Assembly (NCBI GenBank): GCA_039720395.1
Contig: CM077833.1
Location: 8,385,036 to 8,449,035 of the forward strand
Source of the DNA: Liquidambar formosana
Lineage: Eukaryota > Streptophyta > Magnoliopsida > Saxifragales > Altingiaceae
Length of the DNA: 64,000 bases
Reading direction: 5' to 3'
Shown here: one piece after another, positions 35,875 through 46,639 of the stretch
Numbering within the stretch: the first letter of the stretch is position 1
How the letters are laid out: each line of letters starts with the position of its first letter
The notes under the pieces: generated by a model
What the model was told of the DNA's origin: nothing
Databases searched by the model: none
What the model saw: the letters and a program-made list of their open reading frames with translations, nothing else
Made by a program: the position numbers and the translations under genes

Positions 35875-35876
<2 letters not shown>
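35546..35876. mobile_element. MITE with imperfect ~25-bp TIRs
   Basis: Left end CTTCTATGATCCGGTACAC pairs with the reverse complement of the right end, CTTTCTATTATCAAGTGCACC. It contains inverted copies of an AACCGTTGGATTAAAT-type motif. It is followed by a (TA)n run at 35879-35917. Confidence 0.5.
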
Positions 35877-35917
<41 letters not shown>

Positions 35918-35919
<2 letters not shown>

Positions 35920-36304
35920 GAAGGGATTTGTTTACAATTGGTATAAAACTTTTTACTCTTACACCCCTTAATATCTTTTTGTAAAATCGATATTTTTTCA
36001 AATCAACCGTTATTGGATTAAATACTCTTCTCGTGGAGATTATGCATACCAAATTTCAAACTAATTGGATACTTGTAAACATCTCATCTATAAATTTACT
36101 TTTATTTTTGCAAATAAAACTATAATTTAAATCACTCTACCGATAGAGTAGTTCCTAATCTCCAATTAATGTAAAATTTGGTGTGCTTGATTTCCATAAG
36201 AATAGTATCCAATACAAAGTTTTAAAAAATTATTGATCCTACAAAAAGTTATCGAGGAGTGTGAGAGTAAAAAGTTTTACACCCGGTGTAAACAAATCCC
36301 TCCC
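35918..36304. mobile_element. MITE with GGGAAGGGATTTG ends in TA microsatellite
   Basis: The left end GGGAAGGGATTTGTTTACA and the reverse complement of the right end GGGAGGGATTTGTTTACACC form TIRs that extend through TTTTACTCT. It has (TA)n on both sides. The ends resemble those at 32652-33999 (GGAGGGTTCCGTTGACACC plus GTAAAAC), suggesting one superfamily. Confidence 0.7.
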
Positions 36305-36339
36305 TTATATATATATATATATAAACACACACACACAAG

Positions 36340-37600
36340 GTTGCCTGAAGATATTTTTTAAGATCTTTATTATTGGCTGGAGCAGCTGCAAGCTTGGCCA
36401 TAAGCTGACTTTTAGACAGGAGAGACTTTGGTGATTCTCCTAAACCTGGATTTATGGCTGAACGCTTATTGAACCATTGCTGTATTACTGCAGAAGTAAT
36501 ATGATTTGTTATTGCTTGTCCCACCATTTGACATGGAAGGGTCTTCCTAAGGAGGGAAATACCTGTGTTGTTATGATTTCATATTTCCATAACATGATCC
36601 AGGCTAAACCGAAATTAGCAAAGAAAATGAATAATTTTGGGAAGGCTTGAAGATATGATGGGGGTCTAACATGTTCTTGGAAAATGGCATATGCTGCTGC
36701 CACATTGGCAGTATGTTGAGGAAGGATTTCCTGAGAGTGACTAAAATAGTTCCACCAATCAAGAAACCAAATCGGGATATTGAAATTAAATTCCTTATCA
36801 AAATAAATCATCAATGAATGACAAAGTTCTTTATTTTGAAGGAAAAAAGTTATTTGCCACGTCTTCTGATAATCAAAATAGTTGAAATGCTGTGGGGTAA
36901 TATTGATCGGTATTTTCCTGGGTTCATATAATGGTTGTCCCCAATCAGAAGGAGTGAGGATCCTGAGGTTATGGCAAGTGGTATGGGAGTAATGGGATTT
37001 GTCATCCTCAAAAGGATAATGTTTAAATATGGCGGATTTTGTTCCCTTTTCAAGGATACATTGATACCAGAACTGTGTTTTTCTTAAATCAGTGGTAGAA
37101 TATTGAAAATTTGGGGGAAAGTATTGCTGAATTATATTAAATATAACTTTATTCTGAAATTCCTTCTCAATTACCATGACTGGTAATTTTGTAGGTTTTG
37201 CAAAATATGGATTTTGATTTTTATGAAAGTTTTTCTAAGAAATACTTTGAGAAATATTTTGAGATGGTGCAGCCGAAAATACTGCTAATGGCTCTTGAGA
37301 TCTCAAAGAAATAACTATTTCCTTACCACCCTTTTGAGAGCTTGAAGCTGCCAGAGCATAAGTCTGTGACTTATCCACTGGAGTGAAGCACTGTTGGTAT
37401 TGTTGTGTGTTGAGTTATTGGTATTGTTTTAATGTCAATCCATAGAATGGATTTTGAGAGAGGAGTTTTTCCTCTTCTTCAATATACTGGTACCATTTTT
37501 TGGGTTCAGGGATATTTTGAGTTGGTTTTGGGTTATTGGATTGTGGTGGCTGAGCTTCTTGTGGAGCTTTGGCTTTATTTTTTATGGGCATATTTTCTAA
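36340..37600 (-). pseudogene. Retroelement or endogenous pararetrovirus-like polyprotein relic
   Basis: A broken reading frame of about 400 codons begins near 37590 (MPIKNKAKAPQEAQ) and runs to about 36345. Two in-frame stops (TAA and TAG) interrupt the N-terminal third. The open part, 37177-36509, contains SDWGQPLYEPRK, FNYFDYQKTW, WFLDWWNYF and FHVKWWDK. After a frameshift a Lys/Ala-rich segment follows. I associate this signature with proteins of plant retroelements related to caulimoviruses that lie beside movement-protein or gag-like regions, but this is from memory. No RT, protease or integrase is present. It is a fragment with no capacity to function. Confidence 0.4.
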
Positions 37601-37642
37601 GGTTGATGACCTTGTAAGAACTCACGATATATATATATATAT

Positions 37643-37993
37643 ACCTGGTATAAAGCTTTTTACACTTACATTCATTAATATTTTTTTATAAAAATAATAT
37701 TTCGCCAATCTAACTGTTGGATTACATACGTCATACATGCCAAATTTTAAGTTAATCAAATATTGCGAAGTGTTTGATTCGTAAACTTACATTTCTTTTA
37801 ATAAATAAAACTTTAATTTCGAGCACTTTATGGATGACATAGCTCATAATCTCCAATTAACTTGAAATTTGGCATGCATGACGTGCATAATAATAACATG
37901 TAATCCAACGGTTGGATTGACGAAATATTATTTTTATGGAAATATATTGACGAGTATAAGTGTAAAAAGTTTACCTTGGGTGTCAACGTAACT
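37643..37993. mobile_element. MITE, GTGTAAAAAG family
   Basis: Arms CCTGGTATAAAGCTTTTTAC and, in reverse complement, TTGACACCCAAGGTAAACTT are related. Inner inverted copies AATATTTCGCCAATCTAAC and AATATTTCGTCAATCCAAC make a hairpin. It lies after (TA)n. Confidence 0.55.
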
Positions 37994-38009
37994 CGAGCTC
38001 ATAATATAG

Positions 38010-38247
38010 ATATTATCTCACCCATTGTAAAATTTTTTACTTTTACACCTCTCAATATCTTTTTATAAAATTAATATATTTTCAAACCAACAGTTAAATT
38101 AGATACTTTTCTCATGAAAAATTATACACACTAAATTTCACACATCAAATACTTGTAAATATCTCATCTATAAATTCACTTTACATTTTATAAAAGAAAC
38201 TATAATTTAAATTACTTTATCGATGGAATAGTTCTTAATGTCCAAAC
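38010..38247. mobile_element. Half of a related MITE, cut by the solo LTR
   Basis: The segment CCATTGTAAAATTTTTTACT through CACCTCTCAATATCTTTTTAT parallels the left half of the element at 35918-36304. It ends at the LTR target site CAAAC; a convincing right half was not recognised after 41497. Confidence 0.5.
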
Positions 38248-41200
38248 TGTGATGACCTGAATTTTATAAATATATTTATGATATTTATTTGATCCTATGT
38301 GTGCAACTTCACCATAACTTAGGCAAGTGTAGCATAAAATCATGCACCCACCACTTGCATCTGCTTTGGATATATATATATATATATGTATAGAGGGATC
38401 ATTAGCCGCACCCACCACTTGCATTTGCTTTGGATATGTTTATATATATATATATAGAGGGATCGAGACAGAGAGTTAGAGAAAGAGCAACAGAGAGAGA
38501 GAAATTGAGGAAGAACAGAGGAGACAAAAAAAAGAGTGGTCTGGTGGAGATTTTTGGCTGAGTTCGTGGAGCTCTCTTAGTGAGGTAAAATCCTCACCTC
38601 CTCTATTGTTGATTTCATATATATATATATATATATATATAAATATCACGTACTGTGTATATATATAGGTATATGCAATTTTATTTTCTTATGTTATTCT
38701 TAGAAAGGATGATTATATTTTATGTTTTTGAGACCAAGGAACACCATGGTAGTGTCAAATTTTAGAAAAATTGACTGTAGGTTGAAGTTTTAGAAATTTT
38801 AGAATTTTGGATCATGAAAACCCGAAACTTTAGGCTTAAAAACGAATATGATTTTATAGGATTCTGAATGAACAATTTATATTCGCACGAAGTACTCCGC
38901 ATGAGCTTCGATTTGACACTTGAATCACTGAAAACGGTTAAAAAATGAGGGAGATATTAATCATCGAAGTTGGCCCGTTGAACACACGGTGTAACCCGGT
39001 TAGGGATGGCAATTTCGCCCCGATCCATAGGGTCCCGACTCGATCCATACCCGAATGGGCGGGTATTTTTTATTTTTTTCGGGTATCGGGTCGGGTATGG
39101 GTATAAATTTTTAGAAAATTTCGGGTACGGGTCGGGTATGGACCCCAATAAGAAAAAACCCGAAGACCCGACCCGACCCGCTATATTTACAAAATATATA
39201 TATATTTTACAATAAAATATAAATACCTACTTAAACCTATCTTGATATAGGCTTATGGAGTCCATTCGAAGGCTCATTATGTATTTTTATTGTTTTTTAA
39301 TCTTTATGTTTGTGTATAATATTTGTGTGATCATATTAGGTATGATTTTATTTGAACAAGATCATATTAATTAGGTGCTAAAAACATTTATAAGCTTAGT
39401 ATATGATTATATGAATAAAATGTAATAGGTGTAAGTAACAAAAAAAATGGAATTTAGGGGAAAAAAATCCTCACAACAGGACGGTCGGGTATGGACGGGT
39501 CGGGCATGGGTAGTCCAATAAAACAGTGGATCGGGGATGGGGGTTAATTGTTCATACCCATCGGGTATCGGGTCGGGCATGGGTATAAGAAATTAAAGGT
39601 CGGGTCGGGTATGGGGTAGTGCCGACCCGCATCCGACCCGACCCATTGCCATCCCTAAACCCGGTTACACAATTCAACCCGCGGGAGGTTGAAGATGACC
39701 CCATAGGTCTATGATCCTGTGTGGGTGCATCTGTATACCTTACCGTGTTCTCACGCATTTAAAAGCCATACGATAATCATATGAACCCCAAATTTGACCG
39801 TTGGACTCGTCTTGGCGGGCCCTACCATGTGGGACCCTTAGTTGACCATTTTGACCAAGTTTGACTATAGTTTGACTTTTTGGCCAAATTAATATTTATT
39901 AAAAATTCCAGAAAATACCAAAAATTACAGAAAATTCCCAGAAATTATAGAGATTGTTTTAAAAATTATTTTGATGATTTTGGGACCACAGTTCACTGTT
40001 AGAAGGCCAATAGTAATTTTTGAGTGCGTTATATTTATTTTGAAATTTACCTAAAGATTACGTATGCATAATTATCAGATTTTATCGGTTCTCGGGAGGA
40101 CCCTAGGGAGCATTAACGCTGCATTCGCATTGTCAGTGTCTATCACGTGGTTTTGGGTTGGTATTGCTCGCAATTGAGGTAGGAAATGTGGCTTCTTTAC
40201 ATTTAATATGGTGTTGTTCTATAAATGTGATTTTAAATGCCTTAATGATATTTTTGGATTTTCCCACTGATTTATGACCAAATATTTTTATTACTTGTTC
40301 AAAATTTAGGGAATCCTTCAATATATCATTTGATACGACTGTTTTATATTGTTCCTTAAAGATACATGGTTATATACTCGTTTAAATGTTATTGTGAAAT
40401 ATCTGTTAAATGTATGGAATTTTCATGATACTTGGATCTTGGAAAAATGCTTTATAAATGTTGTTTACTTGGAAATGCTTTAGAAATGTTACTGAAATTC
40501 TAGAAATTTATCAAACATGTTTATGGATACTTTTGGACACTCGGATATTTATTTGAATAATGGAAAATGTTTTGGATATATAGACCTTGGGTCTTGGTAT
40601 GCATCAAACGGGTGGGGGCATCACAATGAAGTGGTGTCCTGCGTTGAGAATACTCCGCGAATAGCAAGCAGGGTAAAGTACCCTTGGGTGAAAGACCCTG
40701 AAGCCCTCGAGGAAGAACGCCGCGTAGGTGTTGGTTATTTTCGTGCTTGGCTGAGCCGGGGGTTGACGTGACAACGTAACCTATAATCAGCGACGGTTGA
40801 TGCATGGTTTGATCCTATAGTCTTGGGAATTGGAGATACTATGAGAATTTTGGGAAATTAACTCAAAACCCACACAAAGTATTGATTTGTGACTGATATT
40901 TGATTTGAGTTATTAAATGATTTTAATTCATATACCATGTATCTGCACATATATTAATTGTATAGAATCTACACATATTTCTTATTGGGCTTTGCAGCTC
41001 ATCCTATTATTATTTCAGATGATCAGGTGATGAATGAAGGTTCGCCGATGACGGATGCCTAGTGGCATGATCTGAGGTTGGAATGTGAAGGTTGCATACT
41101 AACATAGTCATGGATGAGGATAGATGCACGTGCATTACATAGAGACTATGTTATTTTGATGTATAGACATTACTATTATCATTATTGTTATTACCATTAT

Positions 41201-41492
41201 TACTTATTGAACCTTGAATAGTTTGAATCCAACCTATGTGCCAGGGATGTTGGCATTATTTTGGGATCATATATTATTTTGGGCATGACGTGTGAGCATA
41301 ACATTTCATGTTAATTATTTGGGTGTTATTGATGAGCTAGTACAATTATTATAAAAATAAAAAATAAAAAATAAAAAATACACGTGGATTTGACTAAGTC
41401 TTCTGCAACTTTTATACTCTAACTTATTCACGTGTACACCTTTTTACTTTGACTTTTATCCACGTGTCGATTTTTCGAGTCGGGGCGTGACA
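38248..41492. mobile_element. Solo LTR, 3.2 kb, with perfect 5-bp duplication
   Basis: It starts TGTGATGACC and ends GGGCGTGACA, flanked by CAAAC at 38243-38247 and 41493-41497. No coding domains or internal region are present. The start resembles that of the solo LTR at 13520 (TGTAATGACC), suggesting related gypsy-type families. A hAT MITE (39001-39657) is nested inside. Confidence 0.87.
39001..39657. mobile_element. hAT-type MITE, 657 bp, nested in solo LTR
   Basis: Ends TAGGGATGGCAAT and ATTGCCATCCCTA are perfect inverted repeats. An 8-base duplication AACCCGGT lies at 38993-39000 and 39658-39665, as expected for hAT elements. Subterminal regions carry repeated GGGTCGGGTATGG-type motifs on opposite strands. 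There is no transposase. Confidence 0.92.
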
Positions 41493-41497
41493 CAAAC

Positions 41498-42156
41498 AGG
41501 TTATTAGTTATTTATTGCCAAAAAAAAAAAATAAATAAATAAAAAATGAGGAAGTCTCTATATCGATTCTTACCGGTTGAATTTGATAATCTCTAGGTTG
41601 ATAAGTGTGAACCAGACACGGAGAAGAGGAGACTTTTTTTTACCATTGGACACGTTTCATATGTATGGGACTATGGGGCCATACATATGCAGCGTGATTG
41701 GCAAGTGCATGAATGTTACCCAGACAGGAGAGGGAGGAGACGTTTGAAGACTCTCTACAGTTGGACACGTTTCGTATACAGATGTGTATGGGCCCCCACC
41801 CATAATAAGAAAAGAATAAAAGCTCTCCTGAACCATCATTGTTCATTGGCAAGTGCACCTACCGCATGTCTACAGGAAGGCAAATAATTAAGTGTGCAGA
41901 CTATCTGAGTTAGTAGTAATACTTCGTCTGTAAAGCTTCATCCGGGGTTTTTTAATCTTTTTTTTTTTAATTAAATAAAACTTCCCTTGTGACCATTATT
42001 TATTTATTTAAATTTTCTTTTTATTTGTTTATTTTTACTTATTATGGCTGCTTAATATTCAGTCCAATTTATTCTTTTTACTTCGTATAGGTTAGAGCTA
42101 ACCTATTGCATTCTATGTAACAGTTCGCAGGGAAGTGGAGTTCTCATCCTATTTAT
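41498..42156. other. Intergenic sequence between solo LTR and hAT MITE
   Basis: A TGGACACGTTTC-type motif occurs twice (about 41647 and 41762), suggesting a degenerate repeat. No gene is supported. Confidence 0.35.
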
Positions 42157-42842
42157 TAGGGGTGTTAATAGTTCGATTTGGTTCGGTTTTAAGGGAGATT
42201 TCAAACCAAACCATTATACTTCGGTTTTGTTCCTTTCAAATCAATACCAAACCATACTATAAAAAAACCAAACCAAACCAAACCATTATATTTCGGTTTG
42301 GTTCGGTTCGGTTTCGGTTTTAACCTATCAAGTAATAACAAAAAATTAAAAATGAAAAAAATGACATGCCAAACTCCAAATAAAAACATTTTTTATAAAA
42401 GTATTACATTAGCAACTAAAAAAAAACAAACATTGTATCAAAATAAAAACATATTGACATATATCAATATGTCAATATCACACACAACATTAATACACAC
42501 TACATTAATAGCTAGTTTAATACATGCCAATCTAAAAAAGGAAAACAATAAGAAACTTAAAATCAACAAAAACAAGCCCATTACCTATTTTACCCTAATT
42601 AGAATTGGGAATTTACATACTTTAAGTTTATATATATATATATATATATATATTTCGGTTTTTTCGGTTTTTTGGTTTGGTTTGGTTTTTTAAAACTTAA
42701 AACCAAAACTAAACCAATTGAGTTCGATTTTCTAAAATTAAAACCATAATCAAACCTAATGACAAAAAAACCAAACCAAACCACTCGATTCGGTTTGGTT
42801 AGGTTTGGTTCTCGGTTTTAACCAAAACCATTAACACCCCTA
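42157..42842. mobile_element. hAT-type MITE, 686 bp
   Basis: Ends TAGGGGTGTTAAT and ATTAACACCCCTA are inverted repeats. The flanking octamers CTATTTAT and TTATTTAC agree at 6 of 8 positions, a decayed hAT duplication. Subterminal arrays of GGTTCGGTTTGG-type repeats face each other, the same architecture as the element at 39001. There is no transposase. Confidence 0.85.
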
Positions 42843-42893
42843 TTATTTACTATCCATAATGAGAGGTTATTTATTCATCTATATATATATGTA

Positions 42894-44379
42894 CTAGATA
42901 TGGGCACACGTGCGTTGCACATGAATATTATTTAAATAAAAAAATTTATAAATTCTATACATATATATATATATATTGAACATGAAAATATAATTATTTG
43001 TTACTTTTGTGTTAATTTAACCTATTAGAATAAACGCTCAACACAATAGGTTAAAATTCCTTCAATTGTCAGGAGTTTTGGAAGGAATAAGAAGTTAGCT
43101 AGAACACATGCATAGTAGTGGAGGCTGTATAGAATTTATGAAGTGAATATAAATTGTGTTATCTTTTTTCCTTCTTTTTTGCTAGAAAATAAACATTCTT
43201 AATTGGTTAAATATAAAACATTCTTAATTGGTTAAATATGGAAGGCAAATAAATATTTAAAATTTAAAATAAGGATGTAATGGTCAATAAAAAGTGTTTC
43301 TAAAATATAAACTTTTATAGGTAGTATAAATATAATATAATTTAATATGTGATACAAGAGCATCTTTGAGGGAGGTAGCAAAAAAAAAGTAACAAATCTG
43401 TCTTTTGCTACCTTACGTGGGTTGTGTCAATTTGCTACTTCAATTTAAGATGTGCATTCCAAAGGGAAGTAGCAAACATAATTATTTTATTTTTATTTTC
43501 TATATTTTATATTTTTGATGCTTTTAAATATTATTTAATTTATTTTTTTAATAAGTGAAATTGATCCCTCATAATATAGTTTTTCTTACTTTTTCTAAAA
43601 AAAATTCTCAATTTTATTTTTATATGGTATCATCATCTATATTTTTTTTTGTTCACTTAGAAATTGAAAAGAGAGTGGAGATCAAGATTTTCATTTTATT
43701 TTTTTCCTCATTTCTTTTATTTTTTCCCTTTTTCTTTTTCCCCTTCCCTTCCCATCAACAACCAAATTCAAATAAAATAATAATAATAATTATTATATAC
43801 ATATATGACCCATTCCAACAATTTTCACATTACAATCAAAACACATTCAAAGGTTTTCCTAATTTGCCCAAAATCCTTGAAAACAACTACTTCCAACCAC
43901 AAAAAAATTCAGCATTATATGAATTCTCACCAAATTTTAAGAAATACATAATAAAAATATAAAACACTCACGCAACAGCCCCTTGAGATCCTGTATCGTT
44001 TCCATGTATCGTCTCTATGATGTGGATATTTGATTTGTGAATGTGCTGGGAAGTAGGTGTGCTTTTAACAGGCCATTCTCGTTTGTTAGAGAATGAGAGG
44101 AAGAGGGAGATATGAAGTCAACGTGTTTTAGGATTATATGTATAGTATTAAATGGAGTATTTGATTTAAGGTTTCCTTTGAATTCCTATTTGTATTTTAT
44201 ATATTAAGGTATGTGTTTTAAAATATATTAAGGTATGTGTTTTAAAATTATAGTTTCCATATTACTATATTTTCTATATATGCAGAAGGGTGGGTAGTTG
44301 TGTATTTAAAAATTAAAATAAAGGTATATTAGTCAATCAAAAGTTTTTCTTACATTAATATTTTTATAGGTAGTATAGA
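42894..44379 (-). mobile_element. Helitron Y (third copy), complete ends
   Basis: On the minus strand it starts TCTATACTACCTATAAAAA at 44379 and ends with a hairpin and CTAG at 42897-42894, inserted between A and T. Sequence matches Y at 28507-30008 and 31134-32647, including the internal 5'-type terminus near 43330. The reading frame at 43555-43962 lies within this non-coding element. Confidence 0.85.
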
Positions 44380-45434
44380 TATGTTCTTTTTTAATATGAT
44401 CTTATCGATTTGTATTATATGATAACACCTTAATTTGACCGGAATTAAAATAGTCTTAGTCTTGTTAGTCTAGTAATAGTAGTTTCTCAGCTCGTGAGGT
44501 GAAGTTTGGTACATTTGGGATTAAGTTAGGAATTCTTTGAAGAGTGAATAGAAAAAAAAAAAAAAAAAAGTTGTTGTTTATGTAATTGAAAAAAATAAAG
44601 AAAGGCTATTGTGAGTGCCACCCATTAAATAAAGGATGCATAGAAAATTTTGATCTGAATTACTTTTCTGCCTTGTTATTTGGCATGCATGAATGAGCTC
44701 ATTTGAACATATTTGGGATAAGCCCTTCATCATTTGATAATGTGATGATGCGTTTCTTGGTTTACATATTAAAAAATAGCCGAATAAATGGAAGCACTCG
44801 GTAAAAGGGATATGGTGCCTCCTCTTAATTAGCAGCCATGCTCTAAAGTCTAAACAATAATGATTGCGTTAATTGAAAGCTGATGGGCCTAGTAGACCAA
44901 CCGGCCTGAAAGGCTACATCCACGTCTCACAATTGACAAAAGCATCAATTCCAAACTTGTCAATGTCAAGTAAAATCCAAGTCAGATTATGTAAGCCACC
45001 TTCTCCTAGAACTATCTACAAGTACCCAATGACAATCATACTTTGACTTTTCTCAGGAAAAACTGTTCCCAGATTCTAGTTGGCAGATGCTAATCTTCCT
45101 TGGTAAGGAGATTTTCTGTTCATTTCATTATGCGTTCTTGCACACCTCACTTTAATAATCGGGTAAAATGTAGAAAATGGGCAGTCGGTTTGAAGTTTAA
45201 AAAGATCAATGAAGTACCCAAACATTTTATTGACAACATGGGTAACGGTTGACATCAAATTAATGTTATAATTTTTTACTTAAATTACGTCAATTTATTA
45301 ATAACAATTTAGATAAACAACTTTTTCAACAATTTCAGGTTTTCGCGCAAAGCTCAGCTTGATAGTGATAAATTTAATACCTGATGCTACACATTGAGGA
45401 AAAAAGATACGAACACAATCGATATATATCTATA
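44380..45434. other. Intergenic sequence, nothing recognised
   Basis: Includes a poly-A tract near 44551-44569. No coding or repeat structure is supported. Confidence 0.4.
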
Positions 45435-45494
45435 CTAGTTTATAACCCGTGCGTTGCACGGGTGAGGTCTGTAAATATAAATATTGTGAACAAT

Positions 45495-45531
<37 letters not shown>

Positions 45532-46454
45532 CACATTCGTGATGGTAGTTCAGATGGTAAAGAACCGCGACTCCAAAATCATAAATTTTGAGTTCGTATC
45601 TTCGCTCCTCTAGTATCAAATGCATGGACTTGAGAATGGTTTGTGTATCATGGAAATTAGTTTGGATCTAACAGTTTGAGATACCACTTGTTTGGTAAAA
45701 GTGTATTTGTACAATTTTTTAAGCATTTTTATAGTTTTCTAAGCAATTTGATATGTTAATACATATTCCAATGTGTCGCATTTTCTTTTTTAATCATTAT
45801 TACCTTTATTTGTCTCCCTTTATGATTATAAATATTTATAATTTTATACGTTTAACTTTTGGGAAATGAGATGAATAGACATAAAAAAAATGAAGAAATA
45901 TGATATAGTCTACTAAGTTTGGGTTGAACATTATATAATATAGGTTTTTCGATTTTCCCACATAAAAACAAAAAGATATGCAATGTACACTAAACGTCAA
46001 CCTACTTATACCACATGAAAAAGAGCAGTGAAAACCAAAAAATAGAAAAGTTAGACAATTTACCTTTTGGTGATCACTTCTCAACTTAATACCAAACATG
46101 AAACATTAGTAGTCCTTTTGAAGTATGTATATAGTCAATGTGTAGCAAGTTGGTAGAGAATATTCTTTCTTCGGCATTAAGTTGGAAATTGATCACTAAA
46201 AAGTAATTTCTCCAAAAGTCATATCTTTTTGGGAAAATTACTTTTTAGTGATTCTTTCCCAACTTAATACGAAAAAAAGAAAATTGATAGTTATTTTGAT
46301 GTAAATATACAGGTAATTTGTAGCAAGTTGATAGATATTGTCCTTTTTTGGCATTAGATGGAACAATGGTCACTAAAAGGTAATTTTACCTTTTTCCCTA
46401 ACTATTCACAAATGGACACGTGGCACCAAAGGGAGGCATTTCCTCCGTTATAGA
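45435..46454 (-). mobile_element. Complete non-autonomous Helitron, 1020 bp
   Basis: On the minus strand it begins TCTATAACGGAGGAAATG at 46454, ends with a perfect hairpin CCCGTGC-AAC-GCACGGG, seven bases and CTAG (45438-45435), and is inserted between A and T. It contains an inverted pair around AAAAAGTAATTT/AAATTACTTTTTA near 46200-46250 and a tRNA-like segment at 45538-45605. There is no coding. Confidence 0.88.
45538..45605 (+). repeat. tRNA-like segment inside Helitron
   Basis: ATGGTAGTTCAGATGG resembles an A box, CGACTCCAAAATC an anticodon arm with CCA (Trp) and TGAGTTCGTATCT a degenerate B box. Acceptor pairing is poor, so it is not a functional tRNA gene by eye; a captured SINE or tRNA relic is more likely. 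Confidence 0.3.
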
Positions 46455-46530
46455 TATATTATATATATATATATATATATAAAGTGTGTTTCATTGAAAG
46501 AAAGAAAAAAAATAAAAGATGAGGAACTAA

Positions 46531-46531
<1 letters not shown>

Positions 46532-46568
<37 letters not shown>

Positions 46569-46603
46569 AAGAAGAAAAAATCTGATCCTGCTTATCTATG
46601 ATC

Positions 46604-46636
<33 letters not shown>
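46532..46636. repeat. Two (AG)n microsatellites
   Basis: (AG)n at 46532-46565 and again at 46610-46636, separated by unique DNA. Similar runs occur at 26258-26284, 47713-47735 and 59840-59893. Confidence 0.9.
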
Positions 46637-46638
<2 letters not shown>

Positions 46639-46639
46639 A

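Noticed and set aside
42298..42693. 131-codon frame
   Set aside because: It lies within the hAT MITE, is Lys/Asn-rich low-complexity and ends in a TA repeat.
43555..43962. 135-codon frame
   Set aside because: It lies inside non-autonomous Helitron Y; the equivalent frames in the other two copies are shorter or broken, so it is not under coding constraint.
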